Positions 1-5,891 of a stretch of 14,661 nt of DNA are shown piece by piece. The notes under the pieces were generated by a model. It was not told where the DNA came from. It did not search any database and saw only the letters and a list, made by a program, of their open reading frames with translations. The number at the start of each line of letters is the position of its first letter. The first letter of the stretch is position 1. The DNA is from UBA12191 sp964422295 (lineage in GTDB: Bacteria; Planctomycetota; UBA8108; UBA1146), in assembly GCA_964422295.1 (NCBI GenBank), contig CAYRAM010000046.1:1-14661 (forward strand). The letters are read 5' to 3'. Made by a program: the position numbers and the translations under genes.

Positions 1-185
1 ACAGCGCCCGATCCGGCTGTCCAAGTACCGCCATCCTTCTTCTTGGTTTCGGTGCGGTCCTTCTGTTGAACAACATGAGCTGCTTCATGGCCCCGAGTGC
101 CCCCGGCCACATCCTTCAACTGCTCATCGTCCATCTTCTTGGCGTCCTTGCCGTCCTTATTGGCCTTCTTCTTCTCATCGGTCAT
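1..185 (-). CDS. Partial small Lys-rich protein with double-glycine leader-like motif (runs off window)
   Basis: Reading the minus strand from the ATG at 185 gives 61 residues with no stop before the window edge, so the C-terminus is missing. The start is supported by an AAGGA ribosome site about 8 bases upstream. Residues 1-18 are very rich in Lys and Asp. Residues 19-29 read DDEQLKDVAGG, which resembles the end of leader peptides cut after Gly-Gly by C39-peptidase transporters (Nif11/ComC-like leaders). Residues 32-41 read GHEAAHVVQQ, which contains an HExxH pattern and closely matches the 'HELxHVVQQ' core of the DUF4157 metallopeptidase-like domain. The roughly 70 residues that normally precede that core in DUF4157 are absent. 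The remainder is Lys/Thr/Gly-rich. No transporter or modification enzyme is visible, although the next genes lie outside the window. It could be an exported peptide precursor or simply a small charged protein; I do not assign a function. Confidence 0.55.
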   Translation of the reverse strand, partial: MTDEKKKANKDGKDAKKMDDEQLKDVAGGTRGHEAAHVVQQKDRTETKKKDGGTWTAGSGA

Positions 186-238
186 GGCGCATCCTTTCGG
201 CGGGGCGGTTTTGTGATGGGCGAGACATCCATCTCGCA

Positions 239-257
239 CGATGTACATGATACATCG
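239..257. promoter_or_regulatory. 19-base perfect dyad, candidate operator
   Basis: CGATGTA (239-245), a 5-base spacer, and its exact reverse complement TACATCG (251-257) form a dyad 54-72 bases upstream of the start codon of the partial minus-strand gene. The size and symmetry fit binding by a dimeric repressor or activator. The right arm overlaps a TATCAT hexamer on the minus strand that could be a -10 element, but no good -35 is seen. Function is inferred from symmetry and position only. Confidence 0.35.
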
Positions 258-310
258 AGGGCCTGGCGCCGGGGAGGGGGTCGACGGTGGCGGGTATTGC
301 ATAGATCGAC

Positions 311-337
311 AATAAACCGCTGTTTGGGTGGTTTATT
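311..337. promoter_or_regulatory. Inverted repeat AATAAACC / GGTTTATT
   Basis: AATAAACC (311-318) and GGTTTATT (330-337) are exact reverse complements separated by 11 bases. The arms are much more AT-rich than their surroundings, which makes chance less likely. It lies 126-152 bases upstream of the partial minus-strand gene. It could be an operator or a small hairpin. There is no T run after it on either strand, so it is not a standard terminator. Confidence 0.3.
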
Positions 338-360
338 CGTATCTCAGGGAGGGTGATCGG

Positions 361-408
361 TGCTGGTGACAGTGCTGGTGACAGTGCTGGTGACAGTGTT
401 GGTGACAG
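361..408. repeat. Tandem repeat, 12-base unit, four copies
   Basis: Three identical copies of TGCTGGTGACAG (361-372, 373-384, 385-396) are followed by one with a single change, TGTTGGTGACAG (397-408), and then a decayed partial unit (TGTCAGCAG). There are no spacers, so it is not CRISPR. It lies in a non-coding gap. Direct head-to-tail copies with little divergence suggest recent slippage. Confidence 0.9.
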
Positions 409-535
409 TGTCAGCAGTCGATGGAATGACGAAGCGATTCGAACAGTGTGGCAAGGATGAGAAGTTACTCCAGAAGTGCCGCCGATGGCGGATCTGTTCG
501 TCGATGGACCCGGCTCCCTCTTTGACAGCGAATGA

Positions 536-967
536 TCAGCGGCTGATCTTTTGCAATGCCTCGCGGACTTCAGGAGCGAGGGGGAGTTTGTTACCGCTGG
601 CATAATCGACTTCGACGATGCGGGAAGTACCGATGGCGACGACCCGATCGTGGGTGATGGAAGTGATGCGGTGTTCCAGTGTGTAGCGGTCAGCGCCGAT
701 GTCGCAGGCGCGGATGGCAGAGACCAACTCTTCGGGGAAGATCACCGGTGCCCGAAAAACGCACTCAACCTTGGCGAGGATGGGACCACGGGCACTGGTG
801 GGGCCCAATTCCCCACTGCCGATGCGACGGAATACTTCAAATCGAGTCTCTTCAAACCAACCGATGAAGCGGGTGTTGTTGGCGTGCCCGAGGGCGTCCA
901 TATCCCCCCAGGTGACATGAAGGGGGATCTCTATGGGCCAGTAATCATCGCGGGCAGGCTCCGTCAT
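536..967 (-). CDS. 4HBT-type hotdog acyl-CoA thioesterase
   Basis: This 143-residue protein has the length and start of the 4-hydroxybenzoyl-CoA thioesterase / YbgC hotdog family, cytosolic enzymes that hydrolyse acyl-CoA thioesters. Residues 20-31 read WGDMDALGHANN, the family active-site segment at the start of the hotdog helix; by analogy with the Pseudomonas 4HBT enzyme the second Asp (about D24) would be the catalytic residue. FIGWFEETRFE (34-44) continues the helix as usual, and the rest alternates beta strands (AKVECVFRAPVIF, YTLEHRITS, RIVEVDYASG). The start at 967 is supported by a GGAGG site 6 bases upstream. The natural acyl substrate cannot be read; short-, medium- or aryl-CoA are all possible. 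With fadE 7 kb away and an RND exporter nearby, a role in fatty-acyl metabolism is plausible but is inference. Confidence 0.9.
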   Translation of the reverse strand: MTEPARDDYWPIEIPLHVTWGDMDALGHANNTRFIGWFEETRFEVFRRIGSGELGPTSARGPILAKVECVFRAPVIFPEELVSAIRACDIGADRYTLEHRITSITHDRVVAIGTSRIVEVDYASGNKLPLAPEVREALQKISR

Positions 968-1303
968 TCATGACCTCCAGTGAATACCGCAGTATGCGGG
1001 TTGGCAGGAGTATGCCACAGGGGAGCGGTGAGATGGTCCGGTAGTCTGTGGTTGGGACTCAATTCCGGACTTGGGCCCCCGGCTGCGAGAGGGGAATCGA
1101 TCAAACTTCTTCGCTTCTATCGAGGGTCTCCCCTTGTCTGAACCCCCCATAATCCCGTATCTTCCCCAGATCACTGGGATGGGGAATGCCTGTGGAGGTG
1201 GTCTCCTTCCCGCGATCGACATCATGGATGGAGTTGCATCTCTTCGGTGTGAAAGCGCAGTGCTTTGACACCCGGAATCGGATCGACTCCCGTATAGCCT
1301 GCA

Positions 1304-1348
1304 TCATCACCGACCGCTGGATGAGTCATCCGGAGTATCCGGTGATGA
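1304..1348 (+). promoter_or_regulatory. Inverted repeat in the leader of the DUF1302 gene
   Basis: TCATCACCG (1304-1312) and CGGTGATGA (1340-1348) are perfect 9-base complements enclosing 27 bases. Inside the loop a TCATCCGGA (1326-1334) can compete for pairing with the right arm. If transcribed, the leader could fold in two alternative ways about 105 bases before the start codon. There is no T run, and it matches no riboswitch class I know. Regulatory function is inference. Confidence 0.25.
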
Positions 1349-1438
1349 GGGGGTATGCGTCCTAGGGCATAGGCCTGAGCTTTCGGGAATCGAAGGTCCC
1401 GGGCCGTCATGCATGAGGTTCCGATTCAGGATGGACCG

Positions 1439-1446
1439 AAGGAGGT
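1439..1446 (+). promoter_or_regulatory. Ribosome binding site that fixes the DUF1302 start
   Basis: AAGGAGGT is a perfect anti-16S match with a 7-base spacer to the ATG at 1454. This decides the start against an upstream in-frame ATG at 1409, which lacks such a site and would put 15 extra residues before the signal peptide. Confidence 0.85.
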
Positions 1447-1453
1447 ACACCAC

Positions 1454-3262
1454 ATGCGAGGAGTTCGATCCCCGCAATTTTCTTTGCGAAGAATCACACT
1501 GGCCCTGATCGGGTTGTTGCTGATCACTCTCACACCGGGAAGCGTCCAGGCGATCGATTTCAATCTGCTCGACGGCAGGGTGACCGGTCAGTTCGACACC
1601 ACTGCGAGCATGGGATTCTCCTGGCGGGTCTCCGGTCGGGATGCATCCATTATTGGTACGACCAATGGGGGTACGGCGTTTTCGCTCAATGGTGACGATG
1701 GCAACCTCAACTACGATCGTGGAGATTTCTTTTCGAAGAACTTCAAAATTCTTCACGAAATTTCCGTCGATTATGAGGATTACGAGTTCTTCGTCCGCGG
1801 CTTTTACTTCCGCGACTTTGCAGTCAGCGAAGACAAGGTGCTGCAGCCGAATCGTCCGGCGCTGTCTGCGACCGCAGAGCGATTTGCCGGCAGAAACGCA
1901 GTACTCCTCGATGCCTGGGTCCGTCGTGATTTTGATCTGGGCGACGAGCCGGTGTTGCTGACTCTGGGTAGCCAGGTCATCAACTGGGGTGAGAGCACCT
2001 TCATCCAGAATGGTCTCAATACCATCAACCCGGTCGATGTCTCCAAACTGCGTGCTGCCGGTTCGGAGATCAAGGAAGCGCTGGTACCGGTCCCCGCACT
2101 CAAGTTTGATTATGAGTTGACCGATTCCATCGCGCTCCAGGGCTTTTACCAATTGGGATTCCGTAAGACGCGTCTTGAGCCTTACGGCACCTTTTTCAGC
2201 ACCAGTGATATCGCCTCTCCGGGAGGCAATGTCGTGCTGCTGGGATTCGGTGTCGATCCTGGTGTGATCGACAACCCCCCGGGACCTGCTACCCCCGGCT
2301 ATAATGCGCCCGTCGGCGTTTCGGTGACGCGTACCGGTGACCGCGAAGCGAGGGACTCGGGCCAATACGGTCTTTCGGCTCGCTGGTACAGCGACCTTTT
2401 TGGTGGAACCGAAGTCGGTTTTTACTACACGCAACTTCACAGTCGATTGCCTTTGATCAGTGCGGTCACCGGAACTGCAGCGGGCGTTGCTGCCGGGGAC
2501 TACGGAGCATCTGCGGAGTACTTCCTCGAGTTTCCTGAAGATATCTCCACCATGGGCATGAGTTTCAACTCAGACCTCGGCACCACCGGCTGGGCGATTC
2601 AGGGGGAAGCCTCCCTGCACCTTGATCAGCCGTTGCAGGTCGACGATGTCGAACTGCTTTTTGCGGCCTTGTCGCCTCTCAACGCCGTTTTCGGCCAGAA
2701 CCAACTGGGGGTCTATGATTACTCCGAGAAGGTGACCGGCTACGTGCGCAAGGATGTGGCCCAGGCCCAGTTCAGCGTCAGTCGGCTCTTCCCCGGTCTT
2801 TTCGGGGCGGATCAGGTGGCGGTCGTCGGCGAGTTCGGGGCAACGATGGTCCATGAGATGGATGATGCGAACGAGTTTCGATACGAAGCTGTGGGAACCT
2901 ACACATCCGGAAACCCCTTCTTCACCGGTCTCGGGATCCAGCCGGGCACCGAGTCGATCGATGCATTTCCCGATCGCTTGTCGATGGGCTACCGGGTGCT
3001 TTCAAGGGCGACCTACTACAACATGATCGGTCCCCTGCCTTTGGTCCCCCAAATTGCTTACTACAATGACTTCAAAGGGACATCACCGGTTCCTGTGGCC
3101 AACTTTATCGAAGGGCGTCAGACCGTGAGCCTATCGGTAGGAACCGGTGCCCTGGGACTTTGGGACGTGAAACTGGGGTACACCAACAGTTTCGGTGGGG
3201 GGCGCTACAACCTCCTCAATGACCGGGACTTCATGTCACTGACCGCGAGTTATTCCTTCTAG
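1454..3262 (+). CDS. DUF1302 family outer-membrane beta-barrel protein
   Basis: This 602-residue protein begins with a clear Sec signal peptide: basic MRGVRSPQFSLRR, a hydrophobic core ALIGLLLITL, and a likely cut after SVQA (near residue 33). The mature part has DUF1302 hallmarks: an early IDFNLLDGRVTGQFDTT strand with TASMGFSWRV, GNLNYDRGDFF, a QVINWGES motif, TINPVDVSKLR, and many alternating strands ending in aromatic residues. The chain finishes in an aromatic (LTASYSF), as outer-membrane barrels recognised by the BAM complex usually do. Length is within the family's usual 550-650. DUF1302 genes almost always sit beside DUF1329 genes, as here (11 bases downstream). The protein has no established biochemical activity; an outer-membrane channel or acceptor for a hydrophobic compound handled by the RND pump further on is inference. 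Confidence 0.87.
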   Translation: MRGVRSPQFSLRRITLALIGLLLITLTPGSVQAIDFNLLDGRVTGQFDTTASMGFSWRVSGRDASIIGTTNGGTAFSLNGDDGNLNYDRGDFFSKNFKILHEISVDYEDYEFFVRGFYFRDFAVSEDKVLQPNRPALSATAERFAGRNAVLLDAWVRRDFDLGDEPVLLTLGSQVINWGESTFIQNGLNTINPVDVSKLRAAGSEIKEALVPVPALKFDYELTDSIALQGFYQLGFRKTRLEPYGTFFSTSDIASPGGNVVLLGFGVDPGVIDNPPGPATPGYNAPVGVSVTRTGDREARDSGQYGLSARWYSDLFGGTEVGFYYTQLHSRLPLISAVTGTAAGVAAGDYGASAEYFLEFPEDISTMGMSFNSDLGTTGWAIQGEASLHLDQPLQVDDVELLFAALSPLNAVFGQNQLGVYDYSEKVTGYVRKDVAQAQFSVSRLFPGLFGADQVAVVGEFGATMVHEMDDANEFRYEAVGTYTSGNPFFTGLGIQPGTESIDAFPDRLSMGYRVLSRATYYNMIGPLPLVPQIAYYNDFKGTSPVPVANFIEGRQTVSLSVGTGALGLWDVKLGYTNSFGGGRYNLLNDRDFMSLTASYSF

Positions 3263-3273
3263 GAGGAGAGACG

Positions 3274-4638
3274 ATGATTTTGAACAGAACATGCATCACC
3301 ACCCTCGTGTTGTTGGCGGGCCTCGTTTTGATGGCCGCCCACGGGGCACCTTCCCAAGACGGCGCCGAGCGCCTCGGCAAGGATTTGACTCCGATCGGAG
3401 CGATCAAGGCGGGCAACAAGGATGGTTCGATTCCTCCTTGGGATGGCGGTTTGACCAAGCCTGTTGCCGGTTGGAAATCAGGGGATCACTACGCCGATCC
3501 CTTCCCCGGCGACAAGATTCTCTACACCGTCACCGCAGCCAATGCGGACAAGTACAAGGATCTGCTGTCACCGGGTCAGATGGCCTTGCTGAAGCGCTAC
3601 CCCGACAGCTGGAAGATGAACGTCTACCAGTCGCGGCGCACCGCTTCTTACCCTGAGGACATCTACGCAGCTTCGATAGAAAATGGAACGACCGCTTCGC
3701 TGACCGATGATGGCAACGGGGTGCAGGATTGCCGCAGGACCTCGCCATTCCCGATCCCCACCGAAGGTTTGCACGGGATCTGGAATCACATTTTGCGTTA
3801 TCGCGGGGGCTCGACGAGGCGCACTGTCGGACAGGTTGCTCCCATCGCCAATGGGCGCCATACGATGGTGACCATCGAAGAGGAAGTGCTTTACCGCTAC
3901 AACGCCGAGGGCATGACTTCGGCGAACTCGGACAATATCTTCGCCAAGTTCTACCAGGGAGTCACCGGTCCTCCGCGATTGGCGGGCACCAAGTTGCACG
4001 TGCATGAAACTTTGGATCAGACTTCAGATCCGCGCAAAGCATGGGTCTACAACAAGGGACTTCGCCGTGTTCGACGTGCTCCCCAGGTGGCTTTCGACAA
4101 TCCCGGTACCGCCAGTGATGGTCAGAGAACCAATGACCAGTTCGACATGTTCAATGGCAGCCCCGAGCGCTACGACTGGAAGTTGGTCGGACGGCGGGAG
4201 ATGTTGGTGCCCTACAACTGCTTCAAGGCCCACAACGCCGAGAAGGACCCGGGCAGCCTGATCCAGGCGGGCCATTTGAACCCGGATCTGCTGCGCTACG
4301 AGAAGCACCGGGTCTGGGAAGTGGATGCGGTGGTCAAGGATGGCACCAGTCATCTGTACAAGCGACGCACCTTTTTCTTTGATGAGGATTCGTGGCAGGC
4401 ACTCGTCATCGACCAGTACGACAACTCGGACAATCTGTGGCGAGTCTCAGAGGCCTACCCGATCATCTATTACGATGTGCCCGCTCTTTACGACACCATG
4501 CTCTCGCATTACGACCTGCAGAATGGTCGTTATCTGACCATCGGTTTCAGTGCCGCAGGTCAGATCGAGAGATGGGTCGACGACTTGAAGGACAGCCACT
4601 TTTCTCCGGCATCGCTGCAGCGCCGCGGAAAGAGATAA
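3274..4638 (+). CDS. DUF1329 family periplasmic protein (LolA/LolB-like fold)
   Basis: This 454-residue protein opens with a Sec signal peptide (MILNRTCITTLVLLAGLVLMAAHGA; cleavage around residue 25). The mature N-terminus ERLGKDLTPIGAIKAGNKDGSIPPW is the typical DUF1329 opening, and later blocks (KRYPDSWKMNVYQSRRTA, FPIPTEGLHGIWNH, YNKGLRRVRRAPQVAFDNP, WKLVGRREMLVPYNCFK, YEKHRVWEVDA, RRTFFFDEDSWQ) follow the family in order; the length is normal. The family is grouped with outer-membrane lipoprotein-sorting proteins, whose half-open barrel binds acyl chains, so a periplasmic carrier role is reasonable but unproven. An AGGAGGAG ribosome site (3261-3268) overlaps the stop of the DUF1302 gene, so the two form one translational unit. 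A strong terminator follows 9 bases after the stop. Confidence 0.9.
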   Translation: MILNRTCITTLVLLAGLVLMAAHGAPSQDGAERLGKDLTPIGAIKAGNKDGSIPPWDGGLTKPVAGWKSGDHYADPFPGDKILYTVTAANADKYKDLLSPGQMALLKRYPDSWKMNVYQSRRTASYPEDIYAASIENGTTASLTDDGNGVQDCRRTSPFPIPTEGLHGIWNHILRYRGGSTRRTVGQVAPIANGRHTMVTIEEEVLYRYNAEGMTSANSDNIFAKFYQGVTGPPRLAGTKLHVHETLDQTSDPRKAWVYNKGLRRVRRAPQVAFDNPGTASDGQRTNDQFDMFNGSPERYDWKLVGRREMLVPYNCFKAHNAEKDPGSLIQAGHLNPDLLRYEKHRVWEVDAVVKDGTSHLYKRRTFFFDEDSWQALVIDQYDNSDNLWRVSEAYPIIYYDVPALYDTMLSHYDLQNGRYLTIGFSAAGQIERWVDDLKDSHFSPASLQRRGKR

Positions 4639-4646
4639 CGACAATG

Positions 4647-4682
4647 AAGCGGCTCCCCGGATTGGGGAGCCGCTTCTTTTTT
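4647..4682 (+). terminator. Strong intrinsic terminator after DUF1329
   Basis: A perfect 12-base stem (AAGCGGCTCCCC, 4647-4658, with GGGGAGCCGCTT, 4664-4675) around a GGATT loop is followed by CTTTTTT (4676-4682). This is a textbook rho-independent terminator, 9 bases after the DUF1329 stop. It separates DUF1302-DUF1329 from the downstream propeller-RND pair, which therefore needs readthrough or its own promoter in 4683-4799. Confidence 0.95.
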
Positions 4683-4799
4683 GCAATTGGGCGCTGATCC
4701 ATTCCAATCATCGAGTGCTGGAAGTCAGCGATCAGTGCATCGTTCTTGAATCCTGACGAGCCTTTGAGGGCTGCGCATCCAGAGAGTTCCCGGGCAGAA

Positions 4800-5891
4800 A
4801 TGGTCGAAGTGAACAGATCCCATGATTCCATCCTGATGCGAATTACCTTGTGCGTGGGGGGAGGATTGCTCCTGCTCATCGCCGGGAATTCCGTCATCGA
4901 TCCTGCACGGGATGCGTCCACTGCAAGGTGGGATATTGCGATGGCCGAGTCCCAGGATCCCGGCAAACCGCAAAAGATCGGTGCCCCCTTGCCGGGCAGG
5001 TCGGCGAGGCTGGCACCAGGGAAACGAGCTTCAGCGCTCTATGTTTCCGGAGCCGTCTCCGGGAATCGGGTCATCCTCGTCGGAGAGCGGGGGGTGATCC
5101 TGCTCTCCAGGGATGGCGGAATTTCCTATGACCAGATCGAAGTTCCGACACGCAGATTGCTGTCGGAGGTGATTCTTCGCGATGACGGAGTTGCGATCGC
5201 TGTCGGCCATGAGAGCACCGTGTTGCGCTCTGTGGATTCCGGTGAGACGTGGCAGAGGGTTCACCATGATCCTGATCAGGATCTCGCGCTCTTTTCGGTG
5301 ACCGATGCCGGAAAGGGTCTGATCGTCGCAGTGGGAGCGTTCGGGCTGGTCCTGCGAAGTTCCGATGACGGCTTGACCTGGCAACAGGGATTGATCAGTG
5401 AGGATGGACCCCATCTTTATTCGGTGAAAAGCAGCGTCGACGGTCTGGTGACGGTCGGCGAATTCGGATCCCTCTACAGCAGCAAGGACCAAGGACTGAA
5501 TTGGAATCTGCTGCCGACTCCCTACGAAGGAACCCTCTTTGACATCCTGGTCGTGGAGGATCGCTGGATCCTGATGGGGTTGAGGGGAAATCTGTGGGAG
5601 GGATCCGGCTCGCGCTGGCAAAAAGTTTCCCATGATTCGGAGGCGACCCTGTTTGGGGGAGCGAGGCTGAGTGATGGCACGATCGTGGTCGTCGGAGCTG
5701 AGGGGGTCACCCTGATGCGATCGCCGCAGAGTGGCGATTGGCGCTCCCTTGCCGTCAAGGAAGATGATCGCCGCCTGCTGTCGATCCCGTTGCCATTAGC
5801 GGATGACTCGGTGTTGGGGTTGGGGGAGAAGGGATATCGGCTGCTCCTCGGGCCTGGAGGAGATCCCTTGGGTGAAGGAGATTCCCGATGA
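4800..5891 (+). CDS. YCF48-like / Asp-box beta-propeller protein, exported
   Basis: This protein of about 363 residues has a hydrophobic segment at 13-33 (MRITLCVGGGLLLLIAGNSVI), a signal peptide or anchor, followed by repeated propeller blades. Asp-box type turns are visible near residues 104-111 (SRDGGISY), 144-151 (SVDSGETW), 187-194 (SSDDGLTW) and 227-235 (SSKDQGLNW), each preceded by a GxxGxxLxS strand such as GERGVILLS and GAFGLVLRS. This is the YCF48/BNR-like pattern; the plant and cyanobacterial relative (HCF136/Ycf48) is an assembly factor for photosystem II. Genes of this type commonly accompany DUF1302, DUF1329 and RND genes in bacteria, so a periplasmic partner of the pump is likely. 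The start is uncertain: ATG 4800 is chosen, with a TTG at 4746 and an ATG at 4836 also in frame; none has a strong ribosome site. Its stop overlaps the next start by ATGA. Confidence 0.75.
   Translation: MVEVNRSHDSILMRITLCVGGGLLLLIAGNSVIDPARDASTARWDIAMAESQDPGKPQKIGAPLPGRSARLAPGKRASALYVSGAVSGNRVILVGERGVILLSRDGGISYDQIEVPTRRLLSEVILRDDGVAIAVGHESTVLRSVDSGETWQRVHHDPDQDLALFSVTDAGKGLIVAVGAFGLVLRSSDDGLTWQQGLISEDGPHLYSVKSSVDGLVTVGEFGSLYSSKDQGLNWNLLPTPYEGTLFDILVVEDRWILMGLRGNLWEGSGSRWQKVSHDSEATLFGGARLSDGTIVVVGAEGVTLMRSPQSGDWRSLAVKEDDRRLLSIPLPLADDSVLGLGEKGYRLLLGPGGDPLGEGDSR

Larger units (their letters stand above)
186..535. other. 350-base gap between the partial gene and the thioesterase gene
   Basis: Both flanking genes are on the minus strand, so this is the upstream region of the partial gene. 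It contains two short dyads (239-257 and 311-337) and a 12-base tandem repeat (361-408), listed separately. Open frames here are Pro/Ser/Arg-rich or made of the repeat itself (a run of LVTV units) and have no convincing ribosome site, so I do not call a gene. I see no T-rich hairpin that would terminate the thioesterase transcript. Confidence 0.5.
968..1453. other. 486-base divergent intergenic region
   Basis: This region separates the minus-strand thioesterase from the plus-strand DUF1302 gene and must carry promoters for both. I see no convincing protein gene: open frames are short, lack good ribosome sites and have Arg/Pro-rich compositions. A TTGACA hexamer sits at 1265-1270, but the nearest TATAGC (1293-1298) is 22 bases away, too far for a normal sigma-70 pair. 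The right third contains an inverted repeat (1304-1348) and ends with a strong Shine-Dalgarno. Confidence 0.5.

Noticed and set aside
1..185. Calling the partial gene a functional zinc metallopeptidase because of HEAAH
   Set aside because: Only a short Lys-rich stretch precedes the motif and no third zinc ligand can be identified in the visible part.
361..408. Possible CRISPR array
   Set aside because: Units are directly adjacent with no spacers and are only 12 bases long; the same applies to the arrays at 11516-11579 and 14607-14661.
175..605. Overlapping open frames on both strands across the 12-base repeat
   Set aside because: Their length comes from the repeat lacking stops; no ribosome site and no protein-like composition.
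1265..1298. TTGACA with a downstream TATAGC as a sigma-70 promoter for the DUF1302 gene
   Set aside because: The 22-base spacing is too long for a functional pair; only the -35 hexamer matches well.
1307..2440. Long minus-strand open frame (377 residues) opposite the DUF1302 gene
   Set aside because: It overlaps a well-supported gene, has a low-complexity Arg/Asp/Thr composition, no recognisable domain and no ribosome site; it is a shadow frame of a GC-rich gene.
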